DNA from: JACZST01 sp964195155
GTDB taxonomy: Bacteria > Actinomycetota > Acidimicrobiia > Spongiisociales > UBA5794
Length of the DNA: 64,000 nt
Direction: 5' to 3'
Assembly (NCBI GenBank): GCA_964195155.1
Contig: CAXMOP010000045.1
Span: 48,184 to 112,183, forward strand
Part shown: piece after piece, positions 1-7,978 of the stretch
How the letters are laid out: the number at the start of each line of letters is the position of its first letter
Numbering within the stretch: the stretch's first letter is position 1
The notes under the pieces: model-generated
Told to the model about the DNA's origin: nothing
The model's database searches: none
Seen by the model: only the letters and a program-made list of their open reading frames with translations
Program-made: the position numbers and the translations under genes

Positions 1-748
1 ACACCACTGCCGATGCCGGCTCGAGATACATGATCACCGAAACAACGGCAACCGGGAGCTTTGCCATCGAACTCCACCAGATCACGCCGGACAGGCCCGT
101 GAAGATCACACCCAGGATCAGGAACTCGCCCATGAATTCATACGATTCTCGTATGGCCTGCACGGTGAACGGGAACAGAACGACCGCGGCGGCGAGCGAC
201 TCCCACATCGCCACGGTGAGGCCGCCGAGCGCCGCAGCGGTCGGCTTGCCGATCACAAACAGTGCCGCCAACAGCACGGCTGACACCAAACCGACCAAGA
301 CCCCCTCCAGTGTCGCTCCCGCACCGGGGCGCACCACCAGCAGCATCCCGCCGGCGGCGAGAACGAGCCCGACCCAAGCGGAGGCCCGGTTCTCTTCGCC
401 GAGCACCGGCACCGACACCAGCGCTGCCAGGATCGGGCCGATATAGACGACCGCCAGGGCCACAGCAACGGTCGTCAGCTGGATGGCGAGGAAGAACGTC
501 AGCCAGTGGATTGCCAGCAGAACCCCGAGCACCACCACGCGGAGGCGATTGGTCTTGGGGACGGCGAAGCGCCCCGTCGCCAGTGCCACCCCAACCAGGA
601 ACAAGCCGCCGAGGGTGACGCGCATGGCGACCAGGTGCGTCGCAGGGATCCCGGCGCGCACGATCAGGGGAATGGCGCCAAACGAGATCGCGAGCAAGGC
701 GATCGCCATCGCGGCAATGGCTCGCTGATTCGTGTCGTACTCATGCAT
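1..748 (-). CDS. EamA/DMT-family transporter, C-terminus beyond the window
   Basis: The frame runs open from an ATG at 748 to the left edge, so about 249 codons are visible and the C-terminus is missing. The protein is a string of hydrophobic helices separated by short basic loops, as in the ten-helix drug/metabolite transporter superfamily. The EamA repeat signature near a helix end (VIMYLEPASA, close to the edge) and an internal GEENRASAWVG stretch fit the family. It should be an inner-membrane metabolite exporter or importer; substrate cannot be inferred. It lies downstream of dnaB on the same strand, 100 bp away. An alternative ATG at 744 is in a different, short frame. Confidence 0.8.
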   Translation of the reverse strand, partial: MHEYDTNQRAIAAMAIALLAISFGAIPLIVRAGIPATHLVAMRVTLGGLFLVGVALATGRFAVPKTNRLRVVVLGVLLAIHWLTFFLAIQLTTVAVALAVVYIGPILAALVSVPVLGEENRASAWVGLVLAAGGMLLVVRPGAGATLEGVLVGLVSAVLLAALFVIGKPTAAALGGLTVAMWESLAAAVVLFPFTVQAIRESYEFMGEFLILGVIFTGLSGVIWWSSMAKLPVAVVSVIMYLEPASAVV

Positions 749-816
749 AGATGCTCATCAATATGTTACTGGGCCAGCCGGCCCCATTCCGCGGGCCCGC
801 AGCGTCATATGTCCGC

Positions 817-837
817 CTACGAACCCTGGGTTCGTAG
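817..837 (-). terminator. hairpin after dnaB
   Basis: A perfect inverted repeat (arms CTACGAACCC / GGGTTCGTAG, one central base) sits 11 bp beyond the dnaB stop on the minus strand. There is no T-run, so it is a terminator-like or mRNA-stabilising hairpin rather than a proven intrinsic terminator. It contains the same 10-mer GAACCCTGGG as the inverted repeat at 12282-12327. Confidence 0.4.
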
Positions 838-848
838 AGGAGGAGCCC

Positions 849-2207
849 TCACGCCACCGGGACGTCGCGGCCCATGTCGGCGAAGAGGGTGAACTCCGGA
901 AGGAACGTCATCTGCACCTTGCCGACCGCCCCCTGGCGGTGCTTGGCTATGACGATCTCGGCGATGCCCTTGGTGTCGTTGTGGTCCGGGCTGTAGTACT
1001 CGTCGCGGTAGATGAACATGACGACGTCGGCATCTTGTTCCAACGCGCCGCTCTCGCGAAGGTCCCCAAGGCGTGGCCGCTTATCCTCGCGTTGCTCCAA
1101 CGCCCGGTTGAGTTGGGAGAGGGCAATGACCGGCACCTCGAGCTCCCGGGCCAGGTTCTTGAGTGAGCGCGAGATCAGTGCGATCTCCTGCTGGCGGTTC
1201 TCGCCACCGCTGCCGTGCATCAGCTGCAAGTAGTCGACGACCACCAGGCCGAGGCCGGGGTTGCGGCGCAGCCGTCTCGACTTGGCGCGGATCTCGGTGA
1301 CGGTGAGGCCGGGGGAGTCGTCGACGTATATCGGCTTCTTGTACAGGACGCTGGCGGCGTTGGACAGCTTGGTGAAATCGGCCTCATTGAGCCGTCCGGT
1401 GTTGAGTTTCTGCAGGTCGATGCGCCCGGCAGAGCACAACATCCTCGAAACCACCTCCTCCCGGCTCATCTCCAAGGAGAAGATGGCGACCGGCTTGCCT
1501 TGCAGCGCGACGTTCTGGGCGATGTTCAGCGCCAGTGCCGACTTCCCCATGGACGGCCGGGCGGCGATGATGATCAGGTTGGTGGAGTGGAGGCCGGCGA
1601 GTTTGCGGTCGAGATCGCGATACCCGGTGGGGATGCCGGTCACCTCGGCCCCGACGCGTTGCAACTCCTCGGCCTTCTCGATGGCCGGGCCGAGTAACGG
1701 GTCGATCGGTGCCAGACCGCCGCCGATGCGCCGCTCGGACACCAGGAAGACTTCCTGCTCCGAGCGGTCGAGCACGTCGGCGATCGGCTCCTGCATCTCC
1801 GTTGCGAGGGACCCGATCGTGCCCCCGACCCGCATCAGGCGCCGGCGGAGGGCATGCTCCTCGACGATGTCGGCGTAGTACTCGATATTCGAGGTCGTCG
1901 GCACCGTGTCGAGGAGCCGGGTGAGAAATTCGACGCCGCCCATGCGCTCGAGTGAACCGTCGCGGCGCAGCACCTCAGACACCGTCACCGCGTCGATGGG
2001 CTCGTTGGCATCGAACAGGCCCTGGATGGCCTCAAAGATCTGCTGATGCGCCGGCTTGTAGAAATCCTCTCCGTGCAGCTTCTCCAGGGCGATGTTGGCT
2101 GCGTCTGCAGACAGCAACACGGCGCCAAGCACTGATTCTTCTGCCTCGGAGCTGTGTGGTGCGGTGGGAAGCGCGCGGCTCATCGGGCGTTCGGCGACGC
2201 TGGTCAC
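849..2207 (-). CDS. dnaB: replicative DNA helicase DnaB
   Basis: Hexameric 5'-3' helicase that unwinds the fork in the cytoplasm. The N-terminal helical domain (about residues 18-120) is followed by a RecA-like ATPase with Walker A ARPSMGKS at 216-223, a Walker B region VVVDYLQLM, and the conserved GALEQDADVVMFIYR near the C-terminus. At 452 aa it has normal length, so there is no intein, although inteins are common in actinobacterial dnaB. The GTG start at 2207 has a good Shine-Dalgarno (GGGAGG) just upstream. It lies in the classic rpsF-ssb-rpsR-rplI-dnaB order, but is separated from rplI by a 276 bp gap carrying heptamer repeats. Confidence 0.97.
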   Translation of the reverse strand: MTSVAERPMSRALPTAPHSSEAEESVLGAVLLSADAANIALEKLHGEDFYKPAHQQIFEAIQGLFDANEPIDAVTVSEVLRRDGSLERMGGVEFLTRLLDTVPTTSNIEYYADIVEEHALRRRLMRVGGTIGSLATEMQEPIADVLDRSEQEVFLVSERRIGGGLAPIDPLLGPAIEKAEELQRVGAEVTGIPTGYRDLDRKLAGLHSTNLIIIAARPSMGKSALALNIAQNVALQGKPVAIFSLEMSREEVVSRMLCSAGRIDLQKLNTGRLNEADFTKLSNAASVLYKKPIYVDDSPGLTVTEIRAKSRRLRRNPGLGLVVVDYLQLMHGSGGENRQQEIALISRSLKNLARELEVPVIALSQLNRALEQREDKRPRLGDLRESGALEQDADVVMFIYRDEYYSPDHNDTKGIAEIVIAKHRQGAVGKVQMTFLPEFTLFADMGRDVPVA

Positions 2208-2370
2208 GAATCCTCCCTGTCCTCTCCTGGCCTGTTCCTCACACTGTCGCTACCGGGTATGACAGAAACGCGTCAGACCACAGCGGGAAGTAAGGGAAGC
2301 GGAGTCAGTGTACGCGGCTCGCTCGAAGCGTTCCTCTCGGACCGCTTGATGTTTTTCGCGACGGGCCGCC

Positions 2371-2461
2371 GTCAACAGTCAACAGTCAACAGTCAACAGC
2401 GGGAAGGTATCGGAGAGTCGTCGCGCGTTCTGGCTGAAGACTGAAGACTGAAAGCTGAGGA
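2371..2461. repeat. two heptamer tandem arrays between rplI and dnaB
   Basis: Four perfect copies of GTCAACA (2371-2398) are followed by a second, diverging array with unit CTGAAGA (2434-2461: CTGAAGA, CTGAAGA, CTGAAAG, CTGAGGA). Both have period 7 but different units. They fill part of the 276 bp gap on the rplI-dnaB side and are non-coding in all useful frames. Confidence 0.85.
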
Positions 2462-2483
2462 CTCCTTGCTGACTGACGACTTC

Positions 2484-2930
2484 CTACGCTGGGATCACAT
2501 CCAGGGTGACGATGAACTCGACTTCGGGGTGCGGGCGGAGCGCAACCTCGTGCAGCCCAATCTCCTTGATCGGCGCATCGAGGGAAACCAGCTTCCGATC
2601 CACGTCGATCCCGGTGAACTTGGTGATCGCCGTGGCGATGTCGGCGTCGCTGATCGAACCGAACAGCTTGCCCTCATCCCCCGCATGGGCGGCGACAACC
2701 ACGCGGGTCCCCGTCAGAGACTGCGCGAACGTCTCCGCCTCGTCCCTGGCCACACGCAGCGCTTCTTCGCGCGAGGCGCGCATCGCATCGGCCTGACGAA
2801 GCGCGCCGTCGGTGGCCTTCACCGCGAACTTACGCGGAACGAGGTAGTTACGCCCATAGCCGTCGGCGACCTCGACTACATCGCCCTTGTGCCCGAGGTC
2901 TTCGACGTCCGAGGTCAGGATGAGTTTCAT
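2484..2930 (-). CDS. rplI: 50S ribosomal protein L9
   Basis: A 148-residue protein that binds 23S rRNA through its N-domain and extends from the ribosome on a long helix. The N-terminal motif MKLILTSDVEDLGHKGDVVEV and the following DGYGRNYLVPRKFA are the L9 signature; the C-domain ends GLHEVALRPHPEVEFIVTL, also typical. The open frame continues upstream to 3335, but the L9 start at 2930 is clear from family length and from the 4 bp ATGA overlap with rpsR, which indicates translational coupling. Confidence 0.97.
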   Translation of the reverse strand: MKLILTSDVEDLGHKGDVVEVADGYGRNYLVPRKFAVKATDGALRQADAMRASREEALRVARDEAETFAQSLTGTRVVVAAHAGDEGKLFGSISDADIATAITKFTGIDVDRKLVSLDAPIKEIGLHEVALRPHPEVEFIVTLDVIPA

Positions 2931-3217
2931 CGCCGCGATTTCGAAGTGGCCTGCTTCGTGGACACGTAGGGCAGCAGCGCCATCTCTCTGGCATTCTTGA
3001 TGGCGATCGCCACCTCGCTCTGTCGCTTCGCGCTCAACCCGGTGACCCGCCGGCCCCGGATCTTTCCCCTGTCGGACATGAACTTGCGCAGCAACGCGAT
3101 GTCTTTGTAATCGACGTAGTCGTCCTCGGCGAAACGGTGGACGGTGCGCTTCCTGCGCCTCGTGTCGTCCTTTTCTTTTCGCCGCGAGGGCTGTCTCCGT
3201 GATCGTGCCTTGGCCAT
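2927..3217 (-). CDS. rpsR: 30S ribosomal protein S18
   Basis: Small-subunit protein of 96 aa that pairs with S6 on the platform. The core YVDYKDIALLRKFMSDRGKI and RRVTGLSAKRQSEVAIAIKNAREMALLPY match S18; the N-terminus is strongly basic. No cysteines are present, so this is a zinc-free (C-minus) paralogue type. It lies between ssb (28 bp upstream) and rplI (4 bp overlap) in the conserved operon. Confidence 0.97.
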   Translation of the reverse strand: MAKARSRRQPSRRKEKDDTRRRKRTVHRFAEDDYVDYKDIALLRKFMSDRGKIRGRRVTGLSAKRQSEVAIAIKNAREMALLPYVSTKQATSKSRR

Positions 3218-3244
3218 CGATATCTCCTCGGTCGAGCGCTTTGC

Positions 3245-3703
3245 CTAGAACGGCGCCTCGTCGGGCCCGTAGTCGGTGCGAGCGACCGGGGCGGCCGCGG
3301 GAACCTGTTCCTTGTTGCTGTTGTCGCCGGCCCACGCGCCATCACGCGGGGTCTTGGTGACGGTGGTGGTCGCCCAACGGACGGAAGGACCGATCTCTTT
3401 GATGTCGACCTCGACGATGGAGCGCTTGTCACCCTCCTGGGTTTCCCACTGCCGCTGCTGCAGCTCACCGACGACGATCACGCGAAGCCCCTTCGTGAGC
3501 GACTCGGCGACATTCTCGCCCATGTCGCGCCAACACGTGCCGCCGAAGAAGCTGGTCTCCTCTTGCCATTCACCATCGCGGTTCTGATATCGCTTGTTCA
3601 CGGCGAAGCGGATTTTGGTCATCGCCACACCGGATGGCGTGAAGCGAAGCTCCGGGTCGTCGACGAGGTTGCCGATCAGGGTGACGCTGTTCACGTTGCT
3701 CAT
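3245..3703 (-). CDS. ssb: single-stranded DNA-binding protein
   Basis: Coats ssDNA at forks and repair sites. The OB fold starts at MSNVNSVTLIGNLVDDPELRF and continues through VNKRYQ and the aromatic-rich FFGGTCWRDMGENVAESL. The C-terminal tail is short and acidic and ends DEAPF, the partner-docking tip (usually DDIPF or DEAPF). I chose the ATG at 3703 (152 aa); the frame extends to 3769, but that part has no SSB similarity. Lies between rpsF and rpsR, as in most actinobacteria. Confidence 0.96.
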   Translation of the reverse strand: MSNVNSVTLIGNLVDDPELRFTPSGVAMTKIRFAVNKRYQNRDGEWQEETSFFGGTCWRDMGENVAESLTKGLRVIVVGELQQRQWETQEGDKRSIVEVDIKEIGPSVRWATTTVTKTPRDGAWAGDNSNKEQVPAAAPVARTDYGPDEAPF

Positions 3704-3772
3704 ATCGCTCTGCTCTCTTCTCTCTCTTGTGCCCCGCTGCCCCCGCATCATGACGGGAGCCTGTGACACGCT

Positions 3773-4066
3773 TCAGCTCTCGCGGTCCACTCTGCGAAGA
3801 ACCTTGTGTCGGACGACGGCGTCGGAAAGGCCCAGGGCCCGGTCGAGAGCCTCGACCAGGTTGATGTCGCCGCTGAAGTCGACCACCGAGTAATACCCCT
3901 CGGACATGTGGTCGATTTCGTAGGCGAATCGCTTCTTTCCCAGGTATTCGGTCCCGGCGACGGAACCGCTGGTGTCAATGGTCGCGGAGACTTCCTCGAC
4001 CTGTTTTTGAACGTCGGCTTCGGCCATGTCGGGCCGGTGAATGATCGTCAGCTCATATGAGCGCAT
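3773..4066 (-). CDS. rpsF: 30S ribosomal protein S6
   Basis: A 97 aa partner of S18. The opening MRSYELTIIHRPDMAE and the GKKRFAYEIDHMSEGYYSVVDFSGD block are diagnostic. The ATG at 4066 is preceded by AGGAG at good spacing, so it is preferred over the ATG at 4084. First gene of the rpsF-ssb-rpsR-rplI operon, so its promoter should lie in 4067-4190. Confidence 0.96.
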   Translation of the reverse strand: MRSYELTIIHRPDMAEADVQKQVEEVSATIDTSGSVAGTEYLGKKRFAYEIDHMSEGYYSVVDFSGDINLVEALDRALGLSDAVVRHKVLRRVDRES

Positions 4067-4153
4067 GTCAGCTCCTCTGGACATCCCGTTGGGGAAGGCC
4101 CCGGCAAAAGGGCAGGACTATCGGATGTGACGCGAAGAGTAGCGGAGGGCGTC

Positions 4154-4177
4154 GCGTAGCCGAGTAGCCGAATATCC
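4154..4177. repeat. octamer array GAGTAGCC-like
   Basis: Three period-8 units, GCGTAGCC, GAGTAGCC and GAATATCC, upstream of rpsF. The same octamer in reverse orientation (GGCTACTC) forms an array at 20134-20157. Confidence 0.5.
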
Positions 4178-4193
4178 GGTACTCAGCTGGGAC

Positions 4194-4302
4194 GGTGTTG
4201 AGCAATCCTCCAACGTGCCGGCGCTCACTGGGGAAACCGAGTCACCGCAACACTCAAGCAAGCGGCGGCTCAGGGCACTCGGAATATTCAAGAGCTCAGC
4301 CA
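4194..4302. repeat. diverged copy of a ~110 bp interspersed element
   Basis: Aligns along its length with the element at 17111-17220: it shares the GGTG(T/C)TGAGCAA end, an internal GGGGAAACCGAGTCACCGCAACA block (two changes from copy A) and GGCACTCG near the other end. The right terminus is less well kept. It lies between the rpsF promoter region and the 3' end of the DUF192 gene. Confidence 0.6.
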
Positions 4303-4346
4303 CGCGCCAGCCCGAGGCGGGGGTTACCCAAACGAGCGCACCTCGG

Positions 4347-4781
4347 CTACTCACTCAAGGTCGTCAAGACCGAATCGGCACCCACAAACTGCAACTCATC
4401 CGCCGGGGCCTCGACCGCATAACGGTACGGCCCACCGGCGTGGTACGTCGGGCAGTCGCCGGTGGTGCATGGCTCCATGGTCAGCATGTCGACGAAGGTC
4501 CCATCGTCTGCGAAGAAGGCGATGTCGAGCGGGATCAAGGTGTCCTTCATCCAGAAGCCGCTCTCGGTGTCGGCCTCGAAGAGGAACAACATGCCATCGA
4601 CTCCCCCGAGGTCGGTGAGCCCCATCAGTCCCCGGCTCCGGGCTTCCGGTGTATCGGCGACGGCGACGACCATCTGGCGATCATCGATTGACACCGACGT
4701 CGAGAGAAGCCCTGCCAGCGTCGGCACCGGCGATGCGGTACATGCCGCGACGAATAGTGCAACGAGCGCGAGCCTCTTCAT
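4347..4781 (-). CDS. DUF192-family lipoprotein
   Basis: A 144 aa exported protein. The N-terminus MKRLALVALFVAAC is a lipoprotein signal with lipobox VAAC, so it is probably anchored on the outside of the membrane. The body has the DUF192 pattern: EARSRGLMGLTDL, DGMLFLF, FWMKDTLIPLDIAFF and a final YAVEAPADEL. DUF192 domains are compact beta folds of unknown function, often secreted in bacteria and archaea. The gene stands alone: panB begins 27 bp away on the same strand, upstream, so the two could be co-transcribed. Confidence 0.88.
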   Translation of the reverse strand: MKRLALVALFVAACTASPVPTLAGLLSTSVSIDDRQMVVAVADTPEARSRGLMGLTDLGGVDGMLFLFEADTESGFWMKDTLIPLDIAFFADDGTFVDMLTMEPCTTGDCPTYHAGGPYRYAVEAPADELQFVGADSVLTTLSE

Positions 4782-4808
4782 GACGCAGAAAGCTACCGCG
4801 CCGTGGCG

Positions 4809-5672
4809 TCACTGATCGGCGTGGGCCTCCAGGTCGGCGAGGCCGGCCAGGATCTCAGCCGACTCGGCAGGCATGTGATAGGTCTCGTCCTCCCCAGGGA
4901 ACACGCCGGACTCGATGTCGGCGAAGAATCGCTCCATGGCCGCGACCGCATCGTCGGCAAGGTTGGCGTAGCGGCGGACGAACTTCGGTTGGAAGTCGCC
5001 GCTGCCGAGCCCAAGCACGTCGTGGTAGACCAGCACCTGCCCGTCACAGTGGGCGCCTGCTCCGATGCCGATGGTCGGGATCGGAATCTCCCGGGTAACG
5101 ATCTCTGCAACCTTCTCCGGCACCGCTTCGAGTACCAACGAGAACACCCCGGCGTTGGCCAGCGAGTGGGCGTCGCTGATCATCTCGTAGGCCGCCTGGG
5201 CCTCTTTGCCTTGCACCTTGTAGCCGCCCATGGCGTGCACGGACTGTGGGGTGAGCCCGAGGTGGCCCATCACCGGGATCTCGGCGTCGATCACCTTCTC
5301 GATCGCCTCCAGGCGCTTTCTGCCGCCCTCGAGTTTGACCGCCTCGGCGCCTCCCTCGCGCACGAAACGACCGGCGTTTCGCACGGTGTCCTCGGGCGAT
5401 ACGTGGTAGCTCATCCAGGGCATGTCGCCGACCACGAGCGCATCGGGCCCGGCGCGTGACACCGCTGCGGTGTGGTGGACCATCACGTCGACGTCGACCG
5501 CCAGGGTGTCCTGGTGGCCGAGAACGACGTTGGCGACCGAGTCTCCAACCAGGATGATGTCTGCTCCCGCCCGGTCGGCGATGATTGCCGACGGGTGGTC
5601 GTAGGCGGTGATCATCTTGAGCTTGAGGCCGCCCTTGCGCGAGCGAATCCCCGGGACGGTGACCTTTGCCAT
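4809..5672 (-). CDS. panB: 3-methyl-2-oxobutanoate hydroxymethyltransferase
   Basis: Catalyses transfer of a hydroxymethyl group from 5,10-methylene-THF to 2-oxoisovalerate, the first step of pantothenate/CoA synthesis. Conserved blocks are MITAYDHPSA, ILVGDSVANVVLGH (metal-binding Asp in GDS), VKLEGG, GHLGLTPQ and TIGIGAG. The length of 287 aa is standard. The ATG at 5672 has GAGGAG upstream. No panC or panD is adjacent. Confidence 0.96.
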   Translation of the reverse strand: MAKVTVPGIRSRKGGLKLKMITAYDHPSAIIADRAGADIILVGDSVANVVLGHQDTLAVDVDVMVHHTAAVSRAGPDALVVGDMPWMSYHVSPEDTVRNAGRFVREGGAEAVKLEGGRKRLEAIEKVIDAEIPVMGHLGLTPQSVHAMGGYKVQGKEAQAAYEMISDAHSLANAGVFSLVLEAVPEKVAEIVTREIPIPTIGIGAGAHCDGQVLVYHDVLGLGSGDFQPKFVRRYANLADDAVAAMERFFADIESGVFPGEDETYHMPAESAEILAGLADLEAHADQ

Positions 5673-5840
5673 TGCTGCTCCTCTCTCCCCACCGCTTCGG
5701 GTTGGGGGAACGCTTGTGCAGTCTTCTTCCTCGTGGAACCGGAAATCGGCATCGGCCGCCGCATGCGGTCGCCCGTGCCTGTGGGTCCTACGAGGGGAAC
5801 GCTAGCAAACCGCCGGAGATTCCGGGACGGCTCACGAGGG

Positions 5841-5937
5841 CTCTGAGCGATCCACTCGCGGTGGGTCGCCGCTCGATCCATGGCCACAGTGCCATGGCGG
5901 CGGGCCGCAGCATTTGTCATTGTTCAGAACTGTCCTA
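5841..5937. repeat. possible degenerate copy of the interspersed element
   Basis: One end (GTCATTGTTCAGAACTGTCCTA) closely matches the end of the 17111-17220 element. The rest is short and only loosely alignable, with CTGAGCGATCC at the other side. It lies in the divergent gap between panB and the oxidoreductase, ending about 10 bp before the latter's ATG. Confidence 0.45.
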
Positions 5938-5947
5938 GCGTTGCAGC

Positions 5948-6430
5948 ATGGCACGCAAAGACATCTCCATGACCGACGAGGAGCTACTGGTCTTCCTCGG
6001 AGACGGGCAGAAGACCCTCCAGGTCTCATCGAACGACCACGACGGCTTTCCCCATATCGTCCCGATGTGGTTCTTGGTCGAGGAGCCAAAGGTGGTGTTC
6101 CGGTCGTTCTCCAAGTCGCAAAAGATCGTCAACCTGCGGCGGGATCCGAAGATCGCGGTGCTCGTCGAGGAGGGCAAGTCCTACGAAGAGCTCCAGGGGG
6201 CAATGATCAAGGGCGAAGCGACATTGATCGACGACGCCGACTACTGCCTCGACCTCTATGTCGGCCTAGCGGACCGGTACTCGTTCTTCTCGGGCGTCGA
6301 ACCCGGGGCAACCCCCGAGCAAGAGGTGCGTGAGTACTTTGCCGGCTTCGCACCGAAACAGACTGCAGTGATCGTGGAGCCAATGGAGATCGTCTCCTGG
6401 GACTACCGGAAGCTGAGCGGTGGGTACTGA
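5948..6430 (+). CDS. pyridoxamine-5'-phosphate-oxidase-fold (FMN/F420) protein
   Basis: A 160 aa split-barrel protein. It reads FLGDGQKTLQVSSNDHDGFPHIVPMWF, then VVFRSFSKSQKIVNLRRDPKIAVLVEEG, the usual PPOX/FDOR layout in which a 'G-P-H-x-x-P-x-W' strand is followed by a basic 'K-x-x-N-L-R-x-D-P' cofactor-phosphate segment. Such proteins bind FMN or F420 and reduce or sequester small substrates; many actinobacterial members are of unknown function. The cofactor cannot be settled from sequence by eye. Confidence 0.8.
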   Translation: MARKDISMTDEELLVFLGDGQKTLQVSSNDHDGFPHIVPMWFLVEEPKVVFRSFSKSQKIVNLRRDPKIAVLVEEGKSYEELQGAMIKGEATLIDDADYCLDLYVGLADRYSFFSGVEPGATPEQEVREYFAGFAPKQTAVIVEPMEIVSWDYRKLSGGY

Positions 6431-6484
6431 GCTTCAGAAGCACCGCATCGCTCAGATTCAGCCGATCAACGACGCCCGACTCCG

Positions 6485-7846
6485 ATGATCGAACCCGGCA
6501 TCGATGGCGACGCCTTTCTCGAGCATCTGGCCGAAGCGGTGCGGATCCGAACCGTCTCGTACGAGGAAGCGCAGCGAAACCATCCCGGTCCGTTCTACGA
6601 TCTCCATTCGTTCTTGCGGCACACCTATCCGCTCACAACGCAGAAGCACTGCACGGTCGAGGCGGTCAACGATCTCTCGCTGCTGATCACCTGGGAAGGG
6701 ACCGATCCGGACCTCGACCCGATCGTGCTGATGGCCCACATGGACACCGTCCCGGTTGAGGAGGGGACGGAAAAGGCCTGGGACGTCGACCCGTTCTCGG
6801 GAGACATTGTTGAGGGCGAGCTGTGGGGCCGTGGCACCCTGGACGACAAGGGCCCGCTGATTGCGGTGATGGAGGCGGTGGAGCACCTGCTCGGCATCGG
6901 GTTCGAGCCGAACCGTACGGTGATGATCGCTTTCGGCCACGACGAGGAGATCGGCGGCATCGAAGGAGCGGCCCACACGGCGGCGCTGCTGCGCGACCGC
7001 GGCGTTCGCCCCTGGTTCGTCCTCGACGAGGGGGGCTGGGTCGTCGACCATGCGCCACCGCTCACGAGCGAGCCGGTCGCTCTGGTCGGCACTGCCGAGA
7101 AGGGCTACCTCGACCTCGAGCTCACCGCCGTGGGTGAGAGCGGCCACTCCTCATCGCCACCGCGGTCGACGGCCATCGGCAAACTCTCCGCTGCCGTCCG
7201 ACGGCTCGAGGAGAACCCGTTGCCGGCCCGCGTCGAGGTGATGGAACCGCAATTCAAGGCGCTCGGCGATCGCATCGACCGCCGGCTCCGCCCGTTCCTG
7301 ACCAACCTGCGCGTCTTCGGGCCCCTCGTGTCGAGGGTGCTGGGCAGGCAACCACAGCTGGATCCATCCATCCGGACGACGACAGCGGTGACCATGATCG
7401 AAGGGGGCGTAAAGCCGAACGTCCTCCCGCAGAGAGCCTGGGCCGTCGCCAACTTCCGGATCCTGCCCGGCGACACGATCGCGTCGGTCACCGCGCATGT
7501 CGAGCGGATCGTCGGACCCGACATCGCCGTCGAACCCCATGGCAGAAATCGCCAGGAGCCCAGTGGGTTCTCGTCGACCGAATCCGAGGCGTGGCTGGTC
7601 TTGGAGCGCAGCATCCTCGAAACCTTCCCCGAAGCGGCCGTGGCGCCGTGGATCGTGTATGGCGCCACCGACTCGCGATACTTCAGGGACTTCGCCGGGG
7701 ATGTCTATGGCTTCAACGGCTTCACCGGAGACGGCGAGCTGCTGGGGCGGTTTCACGGGACCGGCGAGCGTATTCGCACTTCGGATGCCGAGCAGGCAGT
7801 GTCGTTCTTCTGCCGTCTGATCCGCAACGCTCAGCAGACCCATTGA
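6485..7846 (+). CDS. M20-family metallopeptidase
   Basis: A 453 aa dinuclear zinc hydrolase. Metal ligands and the catalytic acid are visible: MAHMDTVP, GTLDDKG, GHDEEIGG with the general-base Glu, and YGATDSRYF near the C-terminus. The inserted dimerisation domain lies between the halves. The layout resembles the CPS1/PM20D1 branch (carboxypeptidase S-like), which cleaves or forms N-acyl amino acids and dipeptides. There is no signal peptide, so it is probably cytoplasmic. It starts 54 bp after the oxidoreductase and may be co-transcribed. Confidence 0.88.
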   Translation: MIEPGIDGDAFLEHLAEAVRIRTVSYEEAQRNHPGPFYDLHSFLRHTYPLTTQKHCTVEAVNDLSLLITWEGTDPDLDPIVLMAHMDTVPVEEGTEKAWDVDPFSGDIVEGELWGRGTLDDKGPLIAVMEAVEHLLGIGFEPNRTVMIAFGHDEEIGGIEGAAHTAALLRDRGVRPWFVLDEGGWVVDHAPPLTSEPVALVGTAEKGYLDLELTAVGESGHSSSPPRSTAIGKLSAAVRRLEENPLPARVEVMEPQFKALGDRIDRRLRPFLTNLRVFGPLVSRVLGRQPQLDPSIRTTTAVTMIEGGVKPNVLPQRAWAVANFRILPGDTIASVTAHVERIVGPDIAVEPHGRNRQEPSGFSSTESEAWLVLERSILETFPEAAVAPWIVYGATDSRYFRDFAGDVYGFNGFTGDGELLGRFHGTGERIRTSDAEQAVSFFCRLIRNAQQTH

Positions 7847-7858
7847 CGGTTGGTATAT

Positions 7859-7884
7859 CGAACCGATATAGCTATATCGATTCG
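7859..7884. promoter_or_regulatory. AT-rich palindrome, operator-like
   Basis: A perfect 16 bp palindrome at 7864-7879 (CGATATAG/CTATATCG) extends to 26 bp with one symmetric mismatch pair. TATATCGA occurs twice, at 7854 and 7873. It stands out in a GC-rich region and looks like a dimeric repressor site, yet lies between the 3' ends of two convergent genes. Confidence 0.45.
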
Positions 7885-7932
7885 GTCAGATGGCTTTCGA
7901 CGCCGACTGGCGTCGACGCCATCTTCCAAGGT

Positions 7933-7949
7933 GTCACCCTCCGGGTGAC
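7933..7949. terminator. GTCACCC/GGGTGAC hairpin between convergent genes
   Basis: A 7 bp perfect stem with a 3-base loop in the 132 bp gap between the M20 peptidase and nfo. It could terminate either gene; no T-tract is present. Confidence 0.35.
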
Positions 7950-7978
7950 CCGATCTGGCTGGTTCGCAGACCCCTGGC

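Noticed and set aside
849..2207. An intein in dnaB
   Set aside because: Length and motif spacing are normal, so there is no insertion.
2931..3335. A 5' extension of the rplI frame through rpsR
   Set aside because: L9 begins at 2930 by family alignment; the rest overlaps rpsR in another frame.
7750..7775. A second parS-like site
   Set aside because: Only TTTCACGGGA is shared; six of sixteen positions mismatch and it lies inside the M20 gene.
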